Assembly: GCA_046262495.1 (NCBI GenBank)
Contig: JBHEMR010000031.1
Location: 1-21,407, forward strand
DNA: 21,407 nucleotides
Direction: 5' to 3'
Origin: GCA-003244245 sp046262495
Lineage (GTDB): Bacteria; Actinomycetota; Actinomycetes; Mycobacteriales; Pseudonocardiaceae
The notes beneath the pieces are model-generated. The model did no database searches. It was not told where the DNA came from and was given only the letters and a program-made list of their open reading frames with translations. Position 1 is the first letter of the stretch. The number at the start of each line of letters is the position of its first letter. This document shows, one piece after another, positions 7,889 to 16,600 of this stretch. A program made the position numbers and the translations under genes.

Positions 7889-8692
7889 ATGGTCTCCATC
7901 GACGTGCGCGGTGCCTGCGTCAACTTTCCGATCTTCGACGCGAAGACCCGGTCGCTGAAGAAGGCCCTGCTCGGCACCGTGGGTCGGGCCGGCGGCAAGA
8001 TCGGCATCGACGCCAAGGTGCCGGTCATCGAGGCGTTACGGGACATCACCCTGTCGCTACGCCACGGCGACCGGGTCGGTCTGATCGGACACAACGGCGC
8101 GGGCAAGTCCACCCTGCTGCGGCTGCTGTCCGGGATCTACGAGCCGACCATGGGCATCTCCCGGATCGTCGGCAAGGTCGCCCCGGTGTTCGACCTGGGC
8201 GTCGGCATGGACCCGGAGATCTCCGGCTACGAGAACATCATCATCCGTGGGCTGTTCCTGGGGATGACCCGCAAGCAGATGGAGGCCCGCACCGAGGAGA
8301 TCGCCGAGTTCACCGAGCTCGGTGACTACCTGTCGATGCCGCTGCGCACCTATTCGACCGGCATGCGGGTCCGGCTCGCGCTGGGCGTGGTGACCAGCAT
8401 CGATCCGGAGATCCTGCTGCTCGACGAGGGCATTGGTGCGGTCGACGCGGCGTTCTTGGAAAAGGCCCGCGAGCGGCTCACCGCGCTGGTCGAACGCTCC
8501 GGCATTCTGGTCTTCGCCTCGCACTCCGACGAGTTCCTCATCGAGCTGTGCAGCTCAGGCTTGTGGCTCGACCACGGAGAGATCCGGGAGCAGGGCGACC
8601 TGCGCGAGGTGCTGTCGCACTACAAGGGTAAGGACCCCTACGAGAACCTCAGCCAGGAAGCCCTCGCCCGCGTCGCGGAAGCAACCCGATGA
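7889..8692 (+). CDS. wzt: ABC transporter ATPase of lipid-linked galactan export (Wzt)
   Basis: A 267-residue nucleotide-binding subunit that powers the Wzm permease. It has Walker A GHNGAGKST (67-75), the signature YSTGMRVRLAL (155-165), Walker B EILLLDE (174-180) and switch His212 (FASHSDE). The N-terminal region before the core, with VPVIEALRDITLSLRHGDRV, is the usual arrangement of polysaccharide-export ATPases. The chain ends soon after the core, without the long C-terminal carbohydrate-binding domain found in E. coli O9a-type Wzt. The transporter is therefore of the kind that does not recognise a terminal sugar cap. It starts at ATG 7889 after a weak AAAAGAT sequence, so coupling to the permease is likely. 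Its stop overlaps the glfT1 start (ATGA). Confidence 0.93.
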   Translation: MVSIDVRGACVNFPIFDAKTRSLKKALLGTVGRAGGKIGIDAKVPVIEALRDITLSLRHGDRVGLIGHNGAGKSTLLRLLSGIYEPTMGISRIVGKVAPVFDLGVGMDPEISGYENIIIRGLFLGMTRKQMEARTEEIAEFTELGDYLSMPLRTYSTGMRVRLALGVVTSIDPEILLLDEGIGAVDAAFLEKARERLTALVERSGILVFASHSDEFLIELCSSGLWLDHGEIREQGDLREVLSHYKGKDPYENLSQEALARVAEATR

Positions 8693-9570
8693 CGATGGTG
8701 GTCACCGTGGTGGTGACGCGGCACCGGCGGGAGCTGCTGGCGAAGTCGTTGGCGGTGATTGCGGCGCAGACCCGGGCGCCCGACCACCTGGTGGTGGTGG
8801 ACAACGGGCCCGACGATCCCGCTGAGGAAGTCGTCGCGGACTGCCCGATCCCATCCACCTACCTGCCCTCGCTGCGCAACCTGGGTGGCGCGGGCGGGTT
8901 CGCGCTGGGGATCCTGCACGCCCTGGCCCTGGGCGCGGACTGGGTGTGGCTGGCTGATGACGACGGCTGCCCTGCCGACGTCCGGGTCCTGCAGACCCTG
9001 CTGGAGGAGGCCAAGCGCCGGGATCTCGCGGTGATCTCCCCGGTGGTGGTCAACATCGACGACCCGGAACGGCTGGCGTTCCCGCTGCGCCGGGGACTGA
9101 CCTGGAAGCGCCGCCGCAGCGAACTGGGTACTGACTTCCTGCCCGGCATCGCGAGCTTCTTCAACGGCGCACTGTTCAGCGCAGGGGCACTGGACGTCGT
9201 CGGGGTGCCGGACTACCGGCTGTTCGTCCGGGGCGACGAGGTGGAGCTGCACCGCCGCGTGGTCCGCTCCGGGCTGCGCTTCGGCACGACGCTGCAGGCT
9301 TCCTATGCCCACCCGGACGGTTCAGCGGAGTTCAAGCCGATGCTGCGCGGGCACTTCCACGCCCAGGACCCAGCCGACGAGATCAAGCGCTACTACACCT
9401 ACCGCAACCGCGGCTACCTGCTGTCCCAGCCCGGCATGCGGCGGATCGGAATGCTCGAAGTGTTCCGATTCGGGCTTTACTTCCTGGGCACCAAGCGGGA
9501 CCCGAGGGCTTTCCGGCAGTGGCTCAAGCTGCTTCGGCAAGGACGCGCGGAGCGCTTCTACCGGCACTGA
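8689..9570 (+). CDS. glfT1: Galactofuranosyltransferase GlfT1
   Basis: A 293-residue GT2-family (GT-A fold) glycosyltransferase, close to the roughly 304 residues of M. tuberculosis GlfT1 (Rv3782). That enzyme adds the first galactofuranose residues to the decaprenyl-linked rhamnose-GlcNAc primer. The sugar-nucleotide region begins VVTVVVTRHRRELL, with the conserved NLGGAGGF at 64-71. The metal-binding DDD is at 90-92 (WLADDDG). The probable catalytic acid segment is RGDEVELHRR (181-190), and SYAHPDG (205-211) fits the conserved His region. There is no signal peptide, consistent with action on the cytoplasmic face. It overlaps wzt by 4 nt (ATGA), so synthesis and export of galactan are translationally coupled. 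The small size and operon context favour GlfT1 over the larger polymerase GlfT2. Confidence 0.92.
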   Translation: MTMVVTVVVTRHRRELLAKSLAVIAAQTRAPDHLVVVDNGPDDPAEEVVADCPIPSTYLPSLRNLGGAGGFALGILHALALGADWVWLADDDGCPADVRVLQTLLEEAKRRDLAVISPVVVNIDDPERLAFPLRRGLTWKRRRSELGTDFLPGIASFFNGALFSAGALDVVGVPDYRLFVRGDEVELHRRVVRSGLRFGTTLQASYAHPDGSAEFKPMLRGHFHAQDPADEIKRYYTYRNRGYLLSQPGMRRIGMLEVFRFGLYFLGTKRDPRAFRQWLKLLRQGRAERFYRH

Positions 9571-9582
9571 GCGCGGGCGCTC
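9569..9582 (+). terminator. Stem-loop at the glfT1 stop codon
   Basis: GAGCGC (9569-9574) and GCGCTC (9577-9582) form a tight GC-rich dyad overlapping the end of the TGA stop codon. No U-tract follows, as is common for actinobacterial terminators. It could end the wzm-wzt-glfT1 transcript before the emb promoter. Confidence 0.4.
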
Positions 9583-9623
9583 GGGCGTAACGTTCTGGTC
9601 AATGTATGGGACACGGCGTATGG

Positions 9624-9652
9624 GGCTAGTGCCCTTGGGCTAGCCTCCTCGC
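9624..9652 (+). promoter_or_regulatory. Leaderless-type promoter and dyad of the first emb gene
   Basis: TAGCCT (9641-9646) fits TANNNT and is followed by exactly 6 nt and the GTG start at 9653, with no Shine-Dalgarno. An inverted repeat, GGCTAG (9624-9629) with CTAGCC (9640-9645), covers the -10. It could be an operator that competes with RNA polymerase. Confidence 0.5.
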
Positions 9653-12600
9653 GTGCTGACCTCCGGGCACATCGAGATTTCGCGCCGCCGCTCGCGTACC
9701 GGCGACGACGCTACCGAGCCGACCCCTGACGCCGGCAACAAGGGCAACCGCGGCCCCCGGCTGCTCCGGTTCGCTGCCGCATTCTTCGGTCTACTCGGGG
9801 CCCTGCTCGCCATCGCTGTGCCGCTGCTGCCGGTGATCCAGGACACCACCGTGATCACCTGGCCACGCTCGGGAGACCTCGCCCCGGTCAACGCGCCGCT
9901 GGTCACTTACCAGCCGCAGAACATGACTGCCACGGTCCCGTGCGCGGCAGCCGTCTCCCTGGACACGCGCTCGCCGCAACCGGCCTCGCTGCTGTCCACC
10001 ACCCCGCCTGGATCGACCGACGGTGCCGCGGTCGGAATGGTGCTGCAGGTCGACGCCGGGAAGTTGACGCTGATCAGCCGAGGGCAGGCGCTGGGCAACG
10101 TGCTGTTAAGCACCATCCCACCGTCCCCGCGGCAGTGCATGATCCAGATTTCCTCGGACGCCCGGGGCACCACGGCGTCGGCCGGTGCCATCCGATTCGT
10201 CAAGGTCGACCAGGACGTCCGGCCGCAGGTGACCGGCATCTACTCGGCTCTGATCGAGCAGCGCGACCCGGTACGTGGGCTGGCGGTGCAGGTCACCGCA
10301 GACACTCGATTCCAATCCGTCCCACACCCGATCAAGCTGGCTGCGATCGCGGCCGCCGTGCTGGCCGTGCTGATCAGCCTGATCCTGATGCATCGACTGG
10401 ACCGGCGGATCGGTCGCCGAGCCCCCCGGGTGCTGCCCTCGGGCTGGTGGCGGCCCACCGGCCGGGACGCCATGGTCCTCGCGGTGCTCACGGTGTGGGT
10501 GGTCATCGGCGGGATCACCTCCGACGACGGCTACATCCTGACGATGATCCGCACTCGCGCGGAGATGGGCTACGTCGGCAACTACTACCGGTGGTTCAAC
10601 GCCCCCGAGGCGCCCTTCAGCTGGCCGTACGAGCTGTACGCGCTGTGGTCGCAGATCAGCACGGTGCCACCGTGGCTGCGACTACCGTCGGCGGCGATGG
10701 GCGGGGTCAGCTGGATGCTGATCAGCCGCGAGGTGATGCCGCGGCTGGGCCGGGAGGTCCGCCGCAGTACCGCCGCCGGATGGGCCGCCGCCGCGGTGTT
10801 CCTGGCCTTCTGGCTGCCCTTCAACAACGGCCTGCGCCTCGAGCCAGTGGTGGCCATCGGCTCGCTGCTGGCGCTGTGCGGGGTGGAGCGCGCGGTGGCC
10901 ACCCGCCGGGTGCTGCCGCTGGCGTTGGCCCTGCTGGCGGCAGCGTTCACCGTCGCGGCGACACCGACCGGTTTCATCGCGGTCGCACCGTTCCTGGTGG
11001 CGCTGCGACCGCTGGTGCGCCTGGTGCGCCAACACGTCGCGGTCTCCGGCCGGGCCGCGGTGCTCGGGCCCATCCTCGGTGCCGGTCTGCTGGTGCTCGT
11101 GGTGTGCTTCGCCGACCAGACGCTGGCCGGGGTACTGGAAGCGTCCCGGATCCGCACCGAGATCGGACCCAACCTGTCTTGGTTCCAGGAGCCGCTGCGC
11201 TATGAGGAGCTGTTCAGCAACCTGCCCGACGGTGCCTTGGCCCGTCGCTTCCCGGTTCTGTTGTTACTGCTGTGCCTGGGCACCACCGGGGTGGTGCTGT
11301 TGCGTCGGGGTCGCATCCCGGGGGCTGGCCTGGGTCCGAGCCGCCGGCTGATCGGCACGGCGGGGGTGTCCCTGGTGCTGCTAGCGCTGACTCCGACGAA
11401 GTGGACACACCACTTCGGGGCGCTCGCCTCGATCGGCGCTGCGCTGGCCGCGCTCACCGCGCTGGCCACCAGCTCCAGCGTGCTGCGCTCGGCGCGCAAC
11501 CGGTGGTGGTTCCTGTCCGGCCTGCTGGTGATCCTGGCGATGTCCTCGACCGGCCCCAACGCGCCGTGGTACGTCTCGCAGTACGGGGTGCCCTGGTACG
11601 ACAAGCCGCCCTCGGTGCATGGCATCCAGGCGAGCACGCTGCTGATCGTGGGCGCCGCACTGGCCGGCTTGATCGCGGTGATCGAGGGCTTGCGGCACGA
11701 GCCAGGCGCACCGCCGCCACCCCAGCCGCAACGGCACAATGGACGGCGCCGCGCTCTGCTGATCGGGTCCGCCCCACTGGCGGTGTTCTGCGGCCTGCTG
11801 GTGTTGGCCGAGGTAGGAGCCATGGCCAAGGCCATGTACAAGCAGCGCCACGGCTACAGCATGGGCACAGCCAACGTCGCGCACATCACCGGGCACAGTT
11901 GCAACCTCACCGACGCGGTGTTGGTCGAGGCCGACCGGCGTGTTGGTGCGCTGCGCCCGTTGCGCACAACGCTGCTTGCGGACATCCCGCTGCAACGCGG
12001 CTTCGAGACCAACCGGTCCCCGCTGGACCAGGCGCTACCCACCAACTCCCCAGCCGATCCCAACGGAAAGACGGAAAACCAGAACGTCCGAGGCGACCGC
12101 ATTCCCAAGCCGGGCGACGACGGGACTAACCCCGTTGAGAAACCGCCGACCGGGCTCGGTGGCGCTGAGATCCCGATCTGGAGCAGCTTCTCCCCCGACG
12201 GTCCTGGCACGGGCATCCTGCGCTCCACCTGGTACGCGCTTCCGGCCGCGGCCCGCCAAGGCACTGCGCCGGTGGTGGTCTCCGTCGCGGGCCGACTGTC
12301 GCCCACCACACCGCTGGTCGCTGAGTTCGCCCGCCGTACCGAGCGTGGTTTCCGCGTTGTCGACCACCTGGAGATTGCTGGGCGAGCCACTGCCGATGGG
12401 CCGGGATGGCGGGACTACCGCCTCGGACTGGCCGGTCGGGCCTCCGCCGGGGCGGACGCCGTGCGGCTGGTCGCGACCGACGCCGACGTCACCGATGACG
12501 GGTGGCTCGCATTCTCGGCGCCCCGGGTACCGGTGCTGACCTCACTGACCGACCTGGTGGCCCCGACGCCACCGGTGTTCTTGGACTGGCCGGTGGGCTT

Positions 12601-12952
12601 CGTGCATCCCTGCGTGCGTCCGTTCGCGATCCGCAACGGCATCGCCGAGATACCGCAATACCGGCTGCTCCCCGACAAGATGCTGGCCTACGACAGCAAG
12701 AGCTGGTCCTCGGCAGACGCTGGTGGACCGATCGGTTGGCTGCAGATCCTGGCCACCCAGCAGGAGGTGCCGACCTACCTGAAAGAGAACTGGGACACCG
12801 ACTGGGGCAAGCTCATGGTGATCCAGCCGCGGGTACCTGACGCTGAGGCACCCGATCTGCGGACCGGCACCGCCGTGCGAAGCGGCTGGTGGTCCCCAGG
12901 ACCGCTACGGAGCGGGGGTCAAACCGCCGAGATATCCCAGCTGGGTCGTTAA
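9653..12952 (+). CDS. emb: Arabinosyltransferase, EmbC/EmbB-like, canonical DDGY motif
   Basis: A 1099-residue GT-C membrane enzyme (family size about 1090-1100) that transfers arabinofuranose from decaprenyl-phospho-arabinose to arabinan outside the membrane. A first transmembrane segment (about 38-58) precedes a periplasmic domain, then a multi-helix core. The catalytic loop TSDDGYILTM has Asp291-Asp292, and Met298 aligns with the ethambutol-resistance position Met306 of EmbB. LTPTKWTHHFGA and SSTGPNAPWYVSQYGVPW are family hallmarks. The C-terminal half is a carbohydrate-binding module with a Pro/Asn-rich linker around residue 800. The usual proline in the conserved NGLRPEP reads as leucine here (NGLRLEP, Leu396). 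The DDGY loop and SREVMPRLG make it the most canonical of the three Embs in this window. Which of EmbA, EmbB or EmbC it corresponds to cannot be settled by eye. It starts at GTG 9653 from an apparently leaderless promoter. Confidence 0.93.
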   Translation: MLTSGHIEISRRRSRTGDDATEPTPDAGNKGNRGPRLLRFAAAFFGLLGALLAIAVPLLPVIQDTTVITWPRSGDLAPVNAPLVTYQPQNMTATVPCAAAVSLDTRSPQPASLLSTTPPGSTDGAAVGMVLQVDAGKLTLISRGQALGNVLLSTIPPSPRQCMIQISSDARGTTASAGAIRFVKVDQDVRPQVTGIYSALIEQRDPVRGLAVQVTADTRFQSVPHPIKLAAIAAAVLAVLISLILMHRLDRRIGRRAPRVLPSGWWRPTGRDAMVLAVLTVWVVIGGITSDDGYILTMIRTRAEMGYVGNYYRWFNAPEAPFSWPYELYALWSQISTVPPWLRLPSAAMGGVSWMLISREVMPRLGREVRRSTAAGWAAAAVFLAFWLPFNNGLRLEPVVAIGSLLALCGVERAVATRRVLPLALALLAAAFTVAATPTGFIAVAPFLVALRPLVRLVRQHVAVSGRAAVLGPILGAGLLVLVVCFADQTLAGVLEASRIRTEIGPNLSWFQEPLRYEELFSNLPDGALARRFPVLLLLLCLGTTGVVLLRRGRIPGAGLGPSRRLIGTAGVSLVLLALTPTKWTHHFGALASIGAALAALTALATSSSVLRSARNRWWFLSGLLVILAMSSTGPNAPWYVSQYGVPWYDKPPSVHGIQASTLLIVGAALAGLIAVIEGLRHEPGAPPPPQPQRHNGRRRALLIGSAPLAVFCGLLVLAEVGAMAKAMYKQRHGYSMGTANVAHITGHSCNLTDAVLVEADRRVGALRPLRTTLLADIPLQRGFETNRSPLDQALPTNSPADPNGKTENQNVRGDRIPKPGDDGTNPVEKPPTGLGGAEIPIWSSFSPDGPGTGILRSTWYALPAAARQGTAPVVVSVAGRLSPTTPLVAEFARRTERGFRVVDHLEIAGRATADGPGWRDYRLGLAGRASAGADAVRLVATDADVTDDGWLAFSAPRVPVLTSLTDLVAPTPPVFLDWPVGFVHPCVRPFAIRNGIAEIPQYRLLPDKMLAYDSKSWSSADAGGPIGWLQILATQQEVPTYLKENWDTDWGKLMVIQPRVPDAEAPDLRTGTAVRSGWWSPGPLRSGGQTAEISQLGR

Positions 12953-13003
12953 TCGACCGGAGGTGACCCACCCAAGGGAATCGCAGTCCCGGGCCCATAG
13001 GGG

Positions 13004-13041
13004 CCCCTCGCGGAAACGAGGGGGAGGTGTTCCGCGAGGGG
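13004..13041. terminator. Convergent terminator with two alternative stems
   Basis: CCCCTCGCGGAA (13004-13015) and TTCCGCGAGGGG (13030-13041) form a perfect 12-bp inverted repeat with a 14-nt loop. The left arm can instead pair its CCCCTCG (13004-13010) with CGAGGGG at 13017-13023 in a 7-bp stem. The two folds exclude each other. It lies 52 bp after emb and before the end of convergent gtrA, as expected for a two-way terminator. Nothing else is recognised in 13042-13184. Confidence 0.65.
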
Positions 13042-13184
13042 CGGCGGATCCGGCTGGGGGTCCCGAACCCGCACGTCTCATTGTGCCACTATTGGTATGC
13101 TCCATGCGAGTGATACCCCGGCGTGGCGCGCACGTTATGGCGCGGCGCGTCGTCGTCCCCACCCATTTGGGCGTTTTTCAGTGA

Positions 13185-13592
13185 TCAACTTCGGAAGATC
13201 ACCGTACGCTGCACGATGAAGTTGATGCTGGTGGCAATGCCCTGGGCCACGATAAATGCGCAGGTGATCTCGCCCCGGATCGGCGGTAGCAGCGCCAACA
13301 TCACCGCGTTCATCCCCACTTGAACCACGAAGGTGATGCCGTACAACGCCATCACCGAGGCGAACTCCGCGCGCCCACCCCGGCCCTGGAACGTCCACCT
13401 GCGGTTGATCAGGTACGCCGTGGTCGTGCCGGCGATGAATCCCAGCGCCTTGGCCAGGTGCACCCACAGGCCGGTGGCCAGCAACGCCTGGTAGCTGCTG
13501 TAGTCCACCACGGCGGCGACTCCGCCGACCAGCACGAAACGGGTCAGCTGGGTCGACAGGCGCGACTTCGCCTGCAGCTGCGGTGCGGCCAA
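13185..13592 (-). CDS. GtrA-family membrane protein (Rv3789-like)
   Basis: A 135-residue protein with four hydrophobic segments, the standard GtrA layout. Family motifs are RFVLVGGVAAVVDY (18-31), YLINRRWTF (60-68) and the C-terminal NFIVQRTVIF (124-133). In M. tuberculosis the related Rv3789 sits in the same arabinan gene region. It has been proposed to flip decaprenyl-phospho-arabinose across the membrane or to anchor an arabinosyltransferase. Its place between two emb genes supports a role in supplying or organising arabinan synthesis. The start is probably TTG (13590-13592): GGGAG (13600-13604 on the minus strand) lies 7 nt upstream, and no better ATG or GTG exists. Its promoter TACCCT (minus, 13640-13645) faces that of the next emb gene. 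Confidence 0.85.
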   Translation of the reverse strand: MAAPQLQAKSRLSTQLTRFVLVGGVAAVVDYSSYQALLATGLWVHLAKALGFIAGTTTAYLINRRWTFQGRGGRAEFASVMALYGITFVVQVGMNAVMLALLPPIRGEITCAFIVAQGIATSINFIVQRTVIFRS

Positions 13593-13617
13593 CCGGGATC
13601 TCCCTTCAGGCTTCTAG

Positions 13618-13675
13618 CCGGACGTGATCCGGTCCGAGCAGGGTACCGACAGGGGCGGCCGGTTACCCTCTCGCG
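13618..13675. promoter_or_regulatory. Overlapping divergent promoters of gtrA and the second emb gene
   Basis: On the plus strand TACCCT (13664-13669) is followed by 6 nt and the GTG start at 13676, a leaderless layout. On the minus strand another TACCCT (13640-13645) serves gtrA with a leader of about 40 nt. Each -10 falls roughly in the other's -35 zone, so the two promoters may interfere. A dyad, CCGGA-N5-TCCGG (13618-13632), lies in the gtrA leader. Confidence 0.5.
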
Positions 13676-16600
13676 GTGCTTGCGGCCGCCGACTTGCAAC
13701 GCTCCGTGGCCTGCCGAGCGGGCGTACTCGCCGGGCTGGCCGCGTTGACCCTCGTCGCGGCGGTCGGGGTGTTGCTGGCCCCGGTGATCGTCCAGGACCC
13801 GGTGGTCAGCTGGCCGCCGGCCGGCCAGCCGGCGCGCTCCACGGTGCTGCCGCTGGTGCCCTACCGACCGTTGAGCCTGGCTGCGCGGGTGCCGTGCGCC
13901 GCGCTGTCCGCGCTGGACCGGCAACCCGACGGCGGCGACGCCCTGCGCACCCTGCCCGCCACCGCCGGCAAGCCCGGCCAGCTCAGCCAGGGCCTGGTCG
14001 TCGCGGTCCACCGCGCCACCGTCCAGGTGACGGCCTCGGGTCGGACGGTGTTGCGCGAGGCGCTGCCAGCCGCCGGGTGTACCTACCGGGTGCTGGCCGA
14101 TGCCGGCGGCGTGCGGGTACTGCGCGACGGGGTGCGGCGCGGCTCTGCTTCGGTGGAAGTACCCCAGGTCAGCGAGCTGACCACCGCTCTGGAGGGGCAG
14201 CCGGCGGCAACCGGGTTGACGGTGTCGTTACACACCGATGCCCGCTACGAATCCACCCCGACGGCGCTGAAGACCGTGCTGCTGGTGGTGTGCGCCGGGG
14301 CCCTGGTGATGTTGCTTGGGTTGGCCTGGCGGTGGTGGGACGGCCAGGCGATAACCGCTGCGCCCGCGCGACTTCGACCGAGGATCGCCGACGCCGTGCT
14401 GGTCGTCGTCTCGGCGGCGTGGGTGCTGCTGGCTCCGACGAACTTCGATGACTCCTGGTACATGCAGATGGCCCGAGGGGCCACTGCCTCCGGCTCGGTC
14501 GGCAATGCGATCTACATGTTCAACGTCACCGAGAACCCCTTTGTGGCCAGTCAGTACGTGCTGCAGCTGTGGGGTTCGCTCGGCGGGTGGGGCCTGACGT
14601 GGATGCGGCTGGTGCCGCTGGCTTACGGGCTACTCACCTGGCTGCTGCTGCGCTTGCACCTCGTTGCGGGTTTCGGTCGGCAGCTGGGCACCAGCCGGGC
14701 TACCTGGGCGCTGCTGGTGGCCTACCTGCTGTGGTGGCTGCCCTATGGGATGACGCTGCGCCCCGAACCGCTGATCGTGGTGTTCGCCGCGGCGACGCTG
14801 CTGCTGACGGAGCAGGCCCGGCTGCGCCGCTCGGTCGGCGCGGTGGCCGCCGCCACGGCCACCGCCGCGCTGGCGATGTCGGTGTCCCCGTCCGGGCTGG
14901 TCGCCATCGCGCCCGTGGTCCTGGCGCTGCCGTGGCTGTGGCGGTGGCTGCGCGCACAGTGCGCCGCGGCGCGGGGGGCCGCAGTCCTGCTGCTGGCGGC
15001 CGCGAGCAGCAGCCTGGTGCTGGTGGGATTCGCCGACGCGACGCTCGGCGACGTGCTGGAGTCCGCCGCAGTGCACCGCTGGTATTACCAGACGTTCTCC
15101 TGGTACCAGGAGAACGTCCACTACAAGACGATTCTGAGCTTCGAGGATTCCAGCCAGTGGGCCCGTCGAGCCCCCGTGGTGCTCACCATCGCAGTCCTCC
15201 TCATCGTCGCCCTGGACACCGTGCGCAGCTCGCGTGCACTGTGCTTCACGAACTCCACAGCAGCGCTGTTTACCCGCCTGCGGACAGCACTGCTGGGCAG
15301 TTCGGGAAGCGCAGAGTCAGGCAGCGACGGCGGCGGCGATCCGGTGCGGCGGTTGCTGGTGAGCAGCGCGGGGAGCTCGGCGTTGGCCCTGGCGCTGCTG
15401 GCGCCCACGCCGACGAAGTTCGTCAACCATTTCGGCGCGGCGGCGGCCGCGCCGACGGTGTTGCTCGCCGCCGCCTTGCTGCGCTCCCCGCTGCTGGCCG
15501 CGGTGGAGTCTGGTTTGCGGCGACATCGTGCCAGCGCCATCGCCGCCATCGTGGGAACAGCGCTGGTGATCGGTGCGGTGTCCTGGAGTTTCGCCGGACC
15601 GAATCTGTGGCGGCCTTATTCCGACCGCGGTCAGCCCTTCGGCAACCATCTCACCGCGTCCGCCGACCACCCCGACCTGGTGGGTATGCGACCGAAGCTG
15701 GGACCCGTGCAGCTGGCAAATCCGCTGGTCTGGGTGGCGGTCGCGGTGGTCGCAGGCGGGTGGATGTGGTGGCGGCGGCGCGGTCGGGACTCGACGCTGA
15801 CTCCCGACCGAGCGGTGTTGCTGGCCGGGTCGACGGCGATGGTAGTGATGATCATCGTGGTGTTCGGGTGGGCGCCGTTGCGCCAGTACCCGGGCTGGTC
15901 GGTGGCCCTGTCCGCGGTTCAAGCGGTCCGAGGTGAGCCGTGCACGCTGATCGATTACGCCCAGGTGCTGGTCGATATCGCAGCGCAACCGGCCCCCGTC
16001 GGATCGGCGATCACCGAGGGAGGATTCGCCACCGCGGCAAGCCGGCCGTTACCCGAGCCGGTGCCCGCGCCGAATCCGGGCACGCTGGTCTGGCACGACG
16101 CCGTCAACACCGATCTGCGCAGCGACCCGGACACGAGCTCACTGACGAGCCCAGCAGGCCTGCTCGTCACGCCGTGGTTCGCGCTGCCGCCCGATGGTGG
16201 CACCACCCTGCTGGTGCCGCTGCTCGGCGCTCGAGCCGCCCAGCAGCTGACCCTGGAGTATGCCACGGCCGCTGGGCCGAATCGCGCCGTGGCGGGCAGC
16301 ACGTCGCTGCGGCCGGACCCAGCCGTGCCCAGGACGCAGTGGCACCAAGCCGCCGTTGCCCTGGACCGGCTCGGCAAGCAGCGGCCGTCGAGTGTGCGGC
16401 TGGTGATCCGCGACTGGATGGTGACCGATGCCGACAGCTGGCTCGCGGTAGGCCAACCGCGGCTGGCCAGGTGGCGCCCCCTGACGACGTTCATAGCCGG
16501 ACGGCCGGTGTACATCGACCAGCTCACTGCAGCCCTGTTGCCCTGCCTTGACCAGGTTGGCGTTGCGCATGGCATCGCGCGGGCGCCGCAGGTGCTGGTG

